DNA from: JBBTTE01 sp038064395
Lineage (GTDB): Bacteria > Patescibacteriota > Saccharimonadia > Saccharimonadales > UBA4665
Assembly (NCBI GenBank): GCA_038064395.1
Contig: JBBTTE010000001.1
Coordinates: forward strand, 1 to 64,000
Direction of reading: 5' to 3'
Length of the DNA: 64,000 nucleotides
Part shown: piece after piece, positions 25,151 through 33,790 of the stretch
Position numbering within the stretch: the first letter of the stretch is position 1
Layout of the letters: each line of letters starts with the position of its first letter
Position numbers and translations under genes: made by a program
Notes under the pieces: model-generated
Databases searched by the model: none
The model's input: only the letters and a program-made list of their open reading frames with translations
Told to the model about the DNA's origin: nothing

Positions 25151-26563
25151 CTAGAAATGGCCCGGTTGGCTATCGCCTAGTTTGTAAGTTAGAAGATCGT
25201 CCGACTGTTTAGCCCAAGCGTCCAGTACTGGCTGAACAACTCGCCAACTAGCCAGAACCTCTTGGCTAGTAGCAAACAGAGTATGGTCGCCACGGACTGC
25301 ATCGACGAGTACCCTTTCGTAAGCGTTAGGATGGCCGTTGTTGGCAAAGTCATCAAGATAGGTGAAGTCCATAGCAGTAGTCTGCAGCTCGTGCGAATAG
25401 CTAGGCTTCTTGGTAACTAGATCTAGTTCAATACCCTCATTGGGTTGAATTCGGAAGCGCAAATGATTGCTGGCGGGATCTGGAGGGTTGTGAAAGGTAA
25501 TGTTCACCTCAGTCTTGCGCTCGTTCAGACCCTTGCCAGTCGAGATTCTAATTGGGACACCTTGCCAGCGCGGACTATCAATATAGACAGTCAGTGAGGC
25601 GAAGGTTTCGGTAACTGAGTCAGGGTTCTTAACCTCTTCGCGGTAGCCTTCATACTGGCCGCGGACAGCCAGTTCGGACACCTTATCCGCTGGAACTGGT
25701 AGTACTTGATCTAGGACTGCCTTCTTAGAAGCGTGTATGTGTTCGCTGTCTAATACTTCTGGCTGATCCATGGCGACGATTGCCAACACTTGTAGCAAGT
25801 GGCTTTGGATGAAGTCGCGTAGCGCGCCCAAGGGTTCGTAGAACACAGCCCGACCTTCGATGCCGATCTTCTCGTAGGCGCTGATGTCGATGCTGGCAAT
25901 ATGCTTGTTGTCCCAGTGCGACTCAAAGATCGGATTATGGAATCTAAACGTCAGGATATTCTGCACTGTCTCCTTGGCCAAGTAGTGGTCAATGCGGAAG
26001 ATCTGGTCTTCGTCGAAGACCTTTGCCGTTTCGCTAATAAGTTCTTCGGCGGAGCTAAGGTCAAAACCAAAAGGCTTCTCTACCAGTAGACGAGTAGCCG
26101 CCTTATCATGCTGACAGCTCTTATTAAGGCCTTTGTCGCCGAGCTGTCGGATTACCGGCAGGTAGGCTTGGGGCGGTATAGACAGGTAGTAGAGCCTGTT
26201 CGTGCAGATGCCCTTCTGCTCTTCTATGGCATCAAGCTTGTTGTGCAGTGCTTCGTAGGCTTCGGCATTGTCAAGGTTCATTTGGAACATCTGAGTTCGT
26301 TCGTGCATTGCGGCTAAGGCGTCGGGATCGCAAACTTTGTCGATTTCGTTGACGCATAGTTCGACTTTCTCGAACAGCTCTTCGGTAGTTGTGGTGCCGC
26401 GAGTTATGCCTAGGATTTCGGTCTGTTCGTGCAGCAGACCGTCCTTCATAAGGTGGTACAACGAAGGCAGTAAGTAACGCTGCGACAAGTCACCAGTTAT
26501 ACCAAAGATTACAATGATCGCCGGCTCGAGCTTGGTCGCTCCGTCTTCGGCGGCCTGGCTCAT
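25151..26563 (-). CDS. zwf: Glucose-6-phosphate dehydrogenase
   Basis: 470 residues. First enzyme of the oxidative pentose phosphate pathway (glucose-6-phosphate to 6-phosphogluconolactone with NADP). Coenzyme-binding IVIFGITGDLSQRYLLPSLY, active-site RIDHYLAKETVQNI (canonical RIDHYLGKE with Gly changed to Ala) and RFHNPIFE are all present. Its ATG shares one base with the pgl stop (TAATG), so translation is coupled to pgl. 6-phosphogluconate dehydrogenase is not in the window. Confidence 0.97.
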   Translation of the reverse strand: MSQAAEDGATKLEPAIIVIFGITGDLSQRYLLPSLYHLMKDGLLHEQTEILGITRGTTTTEELFEKVELCVNEIDKVCDPDALAAMHERTQMFQMNLDNAEAYEALHNKLDAIEEQKGICTNRLYYLSIPPQAYLPVIRQLGDKGLNKSCQHDKAATRLLVEKPFGFDLSSAEELISETAKVFDEDQIFRIDHYLAKETVQNILTFRFHNPIFESHWDNKHIASIDISAYEKIGIEGRAVFYEPLGALRDFIQSHLLQVLAIVAMDQPEVLDSEHIHASKKAVLDQVLPVPADKVSELAVRGQYEGYREEVKNPDSVTETFASLTVYIDSPRWQGVPIRISTGKGLNERKTEVNITFHNPPDPASNHLRFRIQPNEGIELDLVTKKPSYSHELQTTAMDFTYLDDFANNGHPNAYERVLVDAVRGDHTLFATSQEVLASWRVVQPVLDAWAKQSDDLLTYKLGDSQPGHF

Positions 26564-27237
26564 TACTTATGTTCTCCGCATTGATCGTTGTAGATATATG
26601 CTTCGGGGATTTCCTTGAGGATTTCAGACGGTTGCTTAGCTAGGCCAAGCGACTTTGACTGCAATGAATCAAGAGCCTGGTGCTTAGTGTTGCCGAACGC
26701 GAAGGTGTAAGCGACATCGATCATACGCAAACCTTTGTAGGTAAGCGTCAGCCTGTCAAAGGGTGTACTCTTGTAGCCGACAGCGATGTCGTCGGTATCT
26801 CTGCTTGAGGATGAGTCAGGCAAAATGCCTGCAATGTGCCCGTCGGGACCAATGCCCAGCTGAGCAATAACAATTGTATTGTCGGCCAGAGCTGCGCCAG
26901 CTATTTGATCGTAGTAATCGATTGTCTGCTCGAAGCTCATGTCGTCTTGTAGAACTGGCAGCAATGTCGCCTGACCAGAGTTGAAACCTGAGGTCATCAA
27001 TTGAGCCCAGTTTGACTCTTCGTGACCAACATCACCATAGCGTTCGTCGACCAGCGTTACTGTCAAATTTTGACTCAGACGGCTCGGTATATTGTCCATA
27101 ATTTGGCTGCTAGCTGGTATGTTCGAGCCGCCGCTAACCAGCCAAAGCACCTTCTTGCCCGAGGCAAGTTCGCGCACCAGTCGCTCGGTAAGATCGGCCA
27201 CGCCATCTTCCCAGCCGGCCGTAAGAATAAACTGCAT
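26563..27237 (-). CDS. pgl: 6-phosphogluconolactonase
   Basis: 224 residues. Hydrolyses the lactone made by Zwf. Family motifs VSGGSNIP, TLVDERYGD (with the HEESNW segment) and LGIGPDGHIAGILP are clear. It precedes zwf with a one-base TAATG overlap. The minus-strand TATAGT (27244-27249) ends six nt before the ATG and no Shine-Dalgarno site exists, so a leaderless start is likely; the promoter sits in the 27-bp gap after purA. Confidence 0.95.
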   Translation of the reverse strand: MQFILTAGWEDGVADLTERLVRELASGKKVLWLVSGGSNIPASSQIMDNIPSRLSQNLTVTLVDERYGDVGHEESNWAQLMTSGFNSGQATLLPVLQDDMSFEQTIDYYDQIAGAALADNTIVIAQLGIGPDGHIAGILPDSSSSRDTDDIAVGYKSTPFDRLTLTYKGLRMIDVAYTFAFGNTKHQALDSLQSKSLGLAKQPSEILKEIPEAYIYNDQCGEHK

Positions 27238-27264
27238 ACCTACACTATACCAAACAGAGAGACT

Positions 27265-28560
27265 CTAGTCCCTGATAATGACCTGTTTGCGTTCTGGCCC
27301 GACACCTATCTTTTTGACTGGCACGCCGAGTTCTGTCTCGAACAGCTCGATAAACTCTTGAGCTTCTGGGGGTAAATCAGAGAATTTGCGGATTTTGCTG
27401 ACGTCTTTGGTCCAGACTTTGCACTTCGTGTAGTTGGGCTCGCAGTCTTCAAGTGCCGCTGCAGAACTAGGCGCTGTAAGGAGTTTTTTGCCCTTGTAAG
27501 TGTAGCTGGTAGCTACCTGAATGTTCTTGCCATATCTAGTTACGTGGTCAAGCTTGGATACGGCCAGCTCGTCTACGCCGTTAACTCGTATCGCGTTGCG
27601 TAGCTCAACTAGGTCGGGATAGCCAATTCGACGAGGGCGTTTGGTTGTCGCGCCATATTCACTGTCGGCGGCGCCACGGACGCCGCGGATCGTGTCGCCT
27701 AGCTTGGTGTCAGTAATCTCGGTCACTAGCGGGCCGCCGCCAACGTGCGACTTAACTGCCTTGGCTACGCCCGTGACTTTGCCTAAGTGTTTAGGCGAAA
27801 CACCTAGACCATCCAGTAGGCCGCTAACAGTAGTCGATGACGAGGTAACTGAGGGGTACATACCATGGTTGATATCTAGCCAATAGGCTTGGGCGCCTTC
27901 AGCCAGTACTTTGTGGCCGGCGTTCAAGCGGTCATTGATGATCTCTACGGTATCGGCTAGGTGTGGCTTAAGAGACTCAGCGCACTTTAGCCAGTCTTTT
28001 GCGGTTTTCATTAGCTCTGACTTAGACTTGCGTTGGCGCCATGGCAGTTGCTTGTTCAGCTCATTAAGGCCTTCGTAAGCTAGTTCTAATAGCTTGGCTG
28101 GTTCAGCTATGGACTCCATACGTACACCTTCCCTGAGGTACTTGTCGGCGGCTACATAAGCGATGCCTGATTGCGTGCTGCCCTGTGCATTGACGCCAAA
28201 CTCACGTAGCGCATCAAGACCAATGTGGTGAGGCAGGACTAAGTGTGCGATGTCGCTGATCAATAAATTGTCAGAAGTTACTTCTATGCCGGTGGTGCGG
28301 ATGTCATTTATCTCATCAAACAGTCGCTTGGGGTCGACGTAGACACCATTACCAATAATGTTCAGCTTGTTAGGATAAGCGATGCCTGAAGGAACTTGGT
28401 GGAGAGCTAGAGGCTCCATGCTGTCAGGTATTACGGTATGGCCTGCATTAGCACCGCCATTACCGCGGGCTATGATGGCATAATCATCTGCCACGAGATC
28501 GACGAAACGGCCTTTGCCCTCGTCCCCTCTTTGTAAACCAACTACCACATCTAAAGACAT
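27265..28560 (-). CDS. purA: Adenylosuccinate synthetase, divergent
   Basis: 431 residues. Joins IMP and aspartate with GTP, the first step to AMP. The GTP/IMP loop reads GLQRGDEGKGRFVD: the catalytic Asp and Lys are kept, but the usual Trp before GDEGKG is Arg. GGANAGHTV, GATTKRPRRIGYPDLV and LDHVTRYG match the family with further changes (canonical TTGRPRR). All core segments are present, so it should be active but belongs to a divergent branch. The companion lyase purB is at 47771. No Shine-Dalgarno site; TATGCT lies nine nt before the ATG. Confidence 0.92.
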   Translation of the reverse strand: MSLDVVVGLQRGDEGKGRFVDLVADDYAIIARGNGGANAGHTVIPDSMEPLALHQVPSGIAYPNKLNIIGNGVYVDPKRLFDEINDIRTTGIEVTSDNLLISDIAHLVLPHHIGLDALREFGVNAQGSTQSGIAYVAADKYLREGVRMESIAEPAKLLELAYEGLNELNKQLPWRQRKSKSELMKTAKDWLKCAESLKPHLADTVEIINDRLNAGHKVLAEGAQAYWLDINHGMYPSVTSSSTTVSGLLDGLGVSPKHLGKVTGVAKAVKSHVGGGPLVTEITDTKLGDTIRGVRGAADSEYGATTKRPRRIGYPDLVELRNAIRVNGVDELAVSKLDHVTRYGKNIQVATSYTYKGKKLLTAPSSAAALEDCEPNYTKCKVWTKDVSKIRKFSDLPPEAQEFIELFETELGVPVKKIGVGPERKQVIIRD

Positions 28561-28639
28561 ACCTGATAGAGCATACCGAAGAAGAGGCTTATAAGCAAGC
28601 TAAAAATGCGTTAAATGATCTGTAATTGATGCTCGAAGG

Positions 28640-29614
28640 CTATATCTGGTTCTCGCCCTCAAAGATGGCTGAGACTGAGTCGCTAGTGGCTACGGCGTTG
28701 ATGGCGTCTGCAAGTAGTGGCGCAACTGATAATACTTCTATCTTCTTGGTAATGCCCTTAGTATCGATTGGCACGGTGTTGGTGACGACAACTTTTTCGA
28801 AGGCTGACTTCTCTATTCGCTCCAAGGCTTCGCCAGAGAGGATGCCGTGAGTCGCTAGGCCGTATACGGTCTTGGCACCATTGTCTCTTAGCATGTCTGC
28901 TGCTGCGCAGAAGGTGCCAGCGGTATCAATCATGTCATCGATAATGACACAGTTCTTACCCTTAACATTACCGATAAGGTGCTTGGCTTCAACACTGTTG
29001 TGCTTAACTGTGGAGCGCGACTTGTGAATGATGGCCATCTCCGAACCTAGCGAGCTGCTGTAGCGTTCCGTTAGCTTCACGCGCCCTGCATCGGGCGATA
29101 CAAACACAAAATCATCTCCAAAGTGTTCCTTGATGTACTTCTTGAACAGCGGCATGGCAATAAGGTGGTCAAATGGTCCGTCGAAGAAGCCTTGGGTCTG
29201 ACCAGAGTGCAAATCGATACTCATGATGCGGTCGGCGCCTGCTACGGACAAGGTATCAACTAAAAGACGCGCGCCAATTGGCTCGCGTCCTGCAGATTTG
29301 CGGTCTTGTCTAGAATAGCTAAGAAGCGGACAGACAGCCGTAATGCTTCGTGCCGATGAGCGCTTAGCAGCGTCTATCAAAAGCAGTTGCTCGTAAATTG
29401 ACTCATGGACGCGGTCGCCATGGGTCTGAATAATAAAAACGTCATTGCCGCGCAATGACTCTTTGATTCGAACGCTGATCTCGCCGTTGGCGAAGTTCCC
29501 AAGCTTAACTTCGCAGAGTTCGACCCCTAAGCGCTCGGCAATTTCGGTGGCGAGTTCTGGATGAGCACGACCACTAAGTAGTTGCATGCGAGGAGTTGTC
29601 CCAACTTGATTCAT
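28640..29614 (-). CDS. prs: Ribose-phosphate pyrophosphokinase
   Basis: 324 residues. Makes PRPP from ribose 5-phosphate and ATP, the shared precursor for the pur and pyr genes in this window. Motifs: LGNFANGEISVRI, RQDRKSAGREPIGARL, SIDLHSGQTQGFFDGPFD, VSPDAGRVK and the PRPP loop VIIDDMIDTAGT. Normal length. The minus-strand TACACT (29621-29626), in an extended TGCTACACT, ends six nt before the ATG: a leaderless start. The 79 bp between prs and purA hold nothing else I can support. Confidence 0.97.
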   Translation of the reverse strand: MNQVGTTPRMQLLSGRAHPELATEIAERLGVELCEVKLGNFANGEISVRIKESLRGNDVFIIQTHGDRVHESIYEQLLLIDAAKRSSARSITAVCPLLSYSRQDRKSAGREPIGARLLVDTLSVAGADRIMSIDLHSGQTQGFFDGPFDHLIAMPLFKKYIKEHFGDDFVFVSPDAGRVKLTERYSSSLGSEMAIIHKSRSTVKHNSVEAKHLIGNVKGKNCVIIDDMIDTAGTFCAAADMLRDNGAKTVYGLATHGILSGEALERIEKSAFEKVVVTNTVPIDTKGITKKIEVLSVAPLLADAINAVATSDSVSAIFEGENQI

Positions 29615-29655
29615 GGCTTTAGTGTAGCATGACGACTAGCGACCAAAAAGACTAG

Positions 29656-29684
29656 TTGACTAAAAAGAGGTAAAATAGTACACT
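29656..29684 (+). promoter_or_regulatory. argG promoter
   Basis: TTGACT (29656-29661), 17-bp spacer, TACACT (29679-29684), close to the sigma-70 consensus with ideal spacing. It gives a transcript with a leader of about 65-70 nt before argG, unlike the leaderless genes. Confidence 0.7.
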
Positions 29685-29692
29685 TTTTACTA

Positions 29693-29721
29693 ATTGATGC
29701 GCAATTTTGATAAAAATCAAT
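29693..29721 (+). promoter_or_regulatory. Hairpin in the argG leader
   Basis: ATTGAT (29693-29698) pairs with ATCAAT (29716-29721) in the leader RNA; the loop is AT-rich. It sits between promoter and Shine-Dalgarno site (GGGAGAA before ATG 29759), so it could control expression. The class is not recognised. Confidence 0.4.
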
Positions 29722-29758
29722 CGCTTCAGTACAACAAACTTAACGTTTTGGGAGAAAT

Positions 29759-31399
29759 ATGGCACTAAAGAGCAAAAATAATCAATACGTCAAGGTTGCT
29801 TCCCACGAAGGTATAAAAGGCCAAGTTAAGAAAGTAGTCCTACTCTATTCTGGTGGTCTGGACACATCTACCATGCTTAAGTGGATCCAAGAAGAATACA
29901 AAGCTGAAGTGATTGCTCTAACCATAGACATAGGCCAGCAAACCGACGATCTCGATGAAATCAAACAAAAGGCTCTAGATCTGGGTGCTGTACAAGCAAT
30001 CGTTGTTGACGCTAAGGAAGAATTTGCCGAAGAATATATCGCCAAAGGCATCAAAGCTAATGGAATGTACCAAGGTCGCTACTACCTGTCGACTCCACTA
30101 GGTCGACCATTGCTAGCTAAATGGGCTGTTAAGATCGCTGCTCAAGAAGGCGCTGACACAATCGCTCACGGTGCTACCGGCAAGGGTAACGACCAGGTCC
30201 GTATCGAAGGCTCCGCCCTGGCTCTCAACCCTGACATTAAGGTTATCGCACCAGTTCGCGAATGGGGTATGGGACGCGATGAGCAACTGGATTACTGTAA
30301 GAAGCATGGGATTCCAGTTAAGCAGACCAAGGACAAGCCTTACTCTTATGATGACAACATGTGGGGTGTAACTGGTGAAGGTGGCGAGATCGAGAACCCT
30401 GCCCTGATACCGCCGCTCGATAAGATTCTTCAAGTTTGTGTCGTACCCGAGAAGGCCAAGAACACGCCTGAGTACATCACTATCGAATTCGAAAAAGGCA
30501 TTCCTGTAGCTGTCGATGACACGCAGATGTCACTAGTCGATATCATCTACTCACTTAACAAGCGTGGTGCAGAACACGCCGTTGGTATTACTCACTTGTT
30601 AGAAGACCGTATTATAGGCCTCAAGGTGCGTGGTCTATATGAAGCACCAGCTGCCGAGACCATTATTACGGCGCACAAGGCCCTAGAGCGCTACACCTCT
30701 ACTCGGCTAGAGAACGAGTTTAAGACTATAGTTGACGAGAAATGGGCTTACCTCTGTTACGGTGCGCTTTGGTTCGAGCCACTCATGGACGATCTTAATG
30801 CCTACCTCGATAAAGTTAATGACAAGATTACGGGTAGCGTAACCCTTAAACTTTATAAGGGTAGTGTCGAAGCTGTGGCTATTGAGACACCTAATACGGT
30901 GTTTGATGAGAAGCTGGCTACCTTCATGGAAGACGGCAACTTGTTCAATCAGAACAGCTCAGCTGGCTTCATCGAGCATTACACGCTTCAGATGAAACTA
31001 GCCCAAAGCCGCCAGCGAACTGCCTTGCTCGCAGTTGGTGGACGTCCTCAGAAGCTCAAACTGTTGCCGCAGATGAAGGCTCTAGATTCCATGGGCTACC
31101 GCTTATACGCTACTTACAAGACCTTCAAGTTCCTCAAGGCTAACGGTATTGAAGCAATCCTAGTCAACAAGATTAGTAACCCAGAGCTTAAGCCAAACTT
31201 GTCTGATTTGTTAGATGCCAGGAGATTCGACATCATCATCAACATTCCGACTACCAAAGATGCGGGTCTTGTTAAGGCCAAGGAGAAGACCGATGGACAG
31301 ACCATCCGCGAAAAGGCCGTCAAGTCCAACACGCCACTAATCACCTCTGCTACCGTAGCGATCGATGTAGTCACCAAGCTTACGAAAGCGAAGGTCTGA
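29759..31399 (+). CDS. argG: Argininosuccinate synthase fused to an MGS-like regulatory domain
   Basis: 546 residues against about 400-450 in the family. Residues 1-420 are ArgG: ATP-binding LLYSGGLDTS (SGGLDTS at 31-37), GRYYLSTPLGRPLLAK, HGATGKGNDQVR and DDNMWGV-type segments; it joins citrulline and aspartate. From about residue 425 a second domain begins (LLPQMKALDSMGYRLYATYKT, GIEAILVNKI, FDIIINIPTT, DGQTIREKA, TPLITSATVAI). It follows the methylglyoxal-synthase-like fold found at the C-terminus of CarB, where it binds allosteric effectors. The single reading frame is intact. Shine-Dalgarno GGGAGAA supports the start. Four nt later comes a guanidino-modifying enzyme gene. Confidence 0.93.
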   Translation: MALKSKNNQYVKVASHEGIKGQVKKVVLLYSGGLDTSTMLKWIQEEYKAEVIALTIDIGQQTDDLDEIKQKALDLGAVQAIVVDAKEEFAEEYIAKGIKANGMYQGRYYLSTPLGRPLLAKWAVKIAAQEGADTIAHGATGKGNDQVRIEGSALALNPDIKVIAPVREWGMGRDEQLDYCKKHGIPVKQTKDKPYSYDDNMWGVTGEGGEIENPALIPPLDKILQVCVVPEKAKNTPEYITIEFEKGIPVAVDDTQMSLVDIIYSLNKRGAEHAVGITHLLEDRIIGLKVRGLYEAPAAETIITAHKALERYTSTRLENEFKTIVDEKWAYLCYGALWFEPLMDDLNAYLDKVNDKITGSVTLKLYKGSVEAVAIETPNTVFDEKLATFMEDGNLFNQNSSAGFIEHYTLQMKLAQSRQRTALLAVGGRPQKLKLLPQMKALDSMGYRLYATYKTFKFLKANGIEAILVNKISNPELKPNLSDLLDARRFDIIINIPTTKDAGLVKAKEKTDGQTIREKAVKSNTPLITSATVAIDVVTKLTKAKV

Positions 31400-31403
31400 G
31401 ATA

Positions 31404-32210
31404 GTGAGACACTCAACACCTGTCAAACGGGTGCTGGTATGTCGTCCAATTAACTTCCAAGTCGATTATGTGATCAACCCACATATGCTACCGCACTCGG
31501 TTAGCACGACTAACGCCCTCAAGCAGTGGGATAACTTAGTAGACACTCTCAAGTCACTGAAGATCAAGGTCGAAGTGATCGAGCAGCAACATGATGTGCC
31601 CGATATGGTGTTCGCTGTTGATCAAGGCATAGTTAAGGATGGCTCAATTCTGCTAGCTAACTTCCGCTATCGTCAGAGACAGAAGGAGCGCATTCATTAC
31701 CGCGAATGGTTCCGTGAGCACGGCTTCGGCCTGCGCGCCCTATCTAACATCTTCCCTTTTGAGGGTGGTGACACGCTGTTCTTCAATGATATGTTGCTGG
31801 TTGGTACTTCGTTCCGCGCCAGTGTGGCTAGTTGTGAAGAACTGTCACAGAAGCTGGGCATCGATGCTATACCACTGCGGCTCATCGATCCTTACTACTA
31901 TCACCTTGATATGATCTTCTTACCAATCAACAAGGACACAGCCTTCTGCTACATGCCGGCCTTATCAGAGAGTTCGCAGAACTTGCTTAGCCGTTTGGTC
32001 CCAAACTTGATTGAGCTCTCCAAGGCATCAGCCGAAGCCTATGCCGCCAACTCGTTTGTCAGCGGCAAAGATATAGTTGTGTCATCTGGCCAGCCTAAGG
32101 AGTTTCTGAATGATCTCAGCAAGCTAGGTATGAAGATTCACGAAGTCGATATCAGCGAATTCAAAAAGGCCGGCGGTGGCGTACACTGCTTAATTAACGT
32201 GTTAGAGTAA
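31404..32210 (+). CDS. Guanidino-group-modifying enzyme (dimethylargininase/arginine hydrolase-like)
   Basis: 268 residues. Member of the amidinotransferase/deiminase superfamily: PDMVFAVDQG (acidic residue D68), FEGGDTLF (E120, D123), YYHLDMIFLP (catalytic H167 and D169) and nucleophile C262 in GGGVHCLINVLE. These enzymes attack the guanidine carbon of arginine derivatives; products can be citrulline (dimethylargininase, deiminase) or ornithine (dihydrolase type). The position four nt after argG suggests supply or turnover of citrulline. The start is GTG. The exact substrate cannot be told from sequence. Confidence 0.85.
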   Translation: MRHSTPVKRVLVCRPINFQVDYVINPHMLPHSVSTTNALKQWDNLVDTLKSLKIKVEVIEQQHDVPDMVFAVDQGIVKDGSILLANFRYRQRQKERIHYREWFREHGFGLRALSNIFPFEGGDTLFFNDMLLVGTSFRASVASCEELSQKLGIDAIPLRLIDPYYYHLDMIFLPINKDTAFCYMPALSESSQNLLSRLVPNLIELSKASAEAYAANSFVSGKDIVVSSGQPKEFLNDLSKLGMKIHEVDISEFKKAGGGVHCLINVLE

Positions 32211-32219
32211 TATATAAAT

Positions 32220-33203
32220 ATGAGCAGAGACCTAGATTTTTATGACCCAAGTGCCGATCTGTTAGCCAGGATTCGCGAACGTGGCGGCTGGGTCAATGCA
32301 CACTCACATATAGACCGCGCCTATATTATCACTGAAGAGAACTTTCACCTTTCCAACTCGACTTTGCAAGAGAAATGGGCTTTGCCAGACGCCTTCAAAT
32401 CGAAAGCAACGGTTGACGAGATATATGACCACATGGCCAAAGCCGTCGAGACCATGTGCGAACAAGGCGTACAGGCTCTGGGTAGCTTCATCGATGTTGA
32501 CCCCGTGGTTAAGGACAAGGCCATACAGGCTGCGCAGCGAGTTCGCGATAGTTTCAAACAAGACATCAAAATCAAGTTTATTAATCAGACAACCCAAGGT
32601 GTAATAGATCCTGAGGCGCGCAAGTGGTTTGAGCTTGGCGCTGAGTTCGTAGATATTATTGGTGGTTTGCCCGAGAAAGATGCTGGGCATGAGGCCGAGC
32701 ACTTAGATATATTGTTTGAGGCCGCCAAGAAGAACGGTAACAAGATGATGCACGTTCATATCGATCAATACGGTATGCCCGACCAACGAGACACAGAATT
32801 GTTGGCTCAAAAAGCTATAGAGCATGACTATAAGAATAAAGTCGTAGCTGTACACGCTCTATCCGTTGCTTCGCAGCCAATTGACTATCGCAAGCAACTC
32901 TATGGAAAGATGAAAGAAGCTGGCTTGATGGTCGTCACTTGTCCATTAGCCTACATTGCTAGCCATCGCAGCGAAACAATGGCTCCGATTCACAACTCAA
33001 TAGCACCCGTAGAAGAGATGCTTGCAGCTGGCTTGGTCGTGGCTATGGGTAGCGACAATATACACGACATATACATGCCGTTTGCAGATGGGAACATGTG
33101 GTCTGAGATGCGAGTGCTACTCGAGGCTTGCTACATTCGCGACTTAGATGCTCTTGCAGCGGTTGCTACGACCAACGGGCTCAAAACTCTCGGGATTGAG
33201 TAG
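32220..33203 (+). CDS. Amidohydrolase, cytosine-deaminase-like
   Basis: 327 residues. Metal-dependent TIM-barrel amidohydrolase: NAHSHIDRAY (metal-binding HxH), MMHVHIDQYGMPDQRDTE (His, with an acidic residue nearby), VVAVHALS (His) and VVAMGSDNIHD (catalytic Asp). The spacing of the metal ligands and the GSDNIHD loop resemble cytosine deaminase and related triazine hydrolases. Nucleobase deamination is the best guess, but a guanidino or hydantoin-like substrate linked to the arginine genes is possible. It starts nine nt after the previous gene, and its TAG shares a base with the next GTG (TAGTG). Confidence 0.8.
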   Translation: MSRDLDFYDPSADLLARIRERGGWVNAHSHIDRAYIITEENFHLSNSTLQEKWALPDAFKSKATVDEIYDHMAKAVETMCEQGVQALGSFIDVDPVVKDKAIQAAQRVRDSFKQDIKIKFINQTTQGVIDPEARKWFELGAEFVDIIGGLPEKDAGHEAEHLDILFEAAKKNGNKMMHVHIDQYGMPDQRDTELLAQKAIEHDYKNKVVAVHALSVASQPIDYRKQLYGKMKEAGLMVVTCPLAYIASHRSETMAPIHNSIAPVEEMLAAGLVVAMGSDNIHDIYMPFADGNMWSEMRVLLEACYIRDLDALAAVATTNGLKTLGIE

Positions 33204-33790
33204 TGGACACCAAGGCTTTACTTGCGATAGTCGGAGTTGTCCTCACCTTTGTCGCCTCTGTACCTTATATATTGGCCATAGTGCGCAAAGAGATTAAGCC
33301 GCATCTTATTACTTGGCTTATCTGGACTATACTAGCCACGACTGGCTGCATAATTCAGATTATTGGTGGTGGAAGTTACGGTGCGGCTGTATTGGGTTCT
33401 ACAGCGGCGCTTAATCTTGTAATTTTGGGTCTGTGTTTGCGCAATCGAAAAGATACTAATATTACCAAGCTTGATATAGCGGCTCTATGTTTTGCAGCGC
33501 TTGCCTTCGTGCTCTGGTGGATCACCAGCAGTCCTGAGCTAGCCGCCGGACTACTGATCTTCACGATGGCTATGGGCTATATGCCAACCTACAGAAAGTC
33601 GATCGACTCTCCAAACGATGAGAAGATTTCGCTCTACTTCTGGAGCGGTATCAAACAAATTATAGGCATAGCTGCCTTGGCTTCCTACAACTTCTTGACT
33701 CTAGCCTTCCCTATATCCTTGATAGTAGCTAACTTCAGTCTCGTGCTGCTGCTCATTGTGCGCCGCCAGAAACAATCAACTATACGCTAA
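33203..33790 (+). CDS. PQ-loop-like membrane protein
   Basis: 195 residues with about seven hydrophobic segments and almost no loops. Two related segments (SVPYILAIVRKEIKPHLITW and GYMPTYRKSIDSPNDEKISLY) sit at the ends of helices three helices apart, as in the PQ-loop/SWEET families of small transporters. A transport role for a substrate of the neighbouring enzymes is plausible but inferred. The GTG start overlaps the amidohydrolase stop by one base. The 3' end overlaps the convergent pyrD by 4 bp. Confidence 0.7.
   Translation: MDTKALLAIVGVVLTFVASVPYILAIVRKEIKPHLITWLIWTILATTGCIIQIIGGGSYGAAVLGSTAALNLVILGLCLRNRKDTNITKLDIAALCFAALAFVLWWITSSPELAAGLLIFTMAMGYMPTYRKSIDSPNDEKISLYFWSGIKQIIGIAALASYNFLTLAFPISLIVANFSLVLLLIVRRQKQSTIR

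Noticed and set aside
29759..31399. Alternative genetic code with TGA read as an amino acid
   Set aside because: argG, xth, the kinase gene at 55681 and others end cleanly at TGA with the next gene starting there; the standard code fits everywhere.
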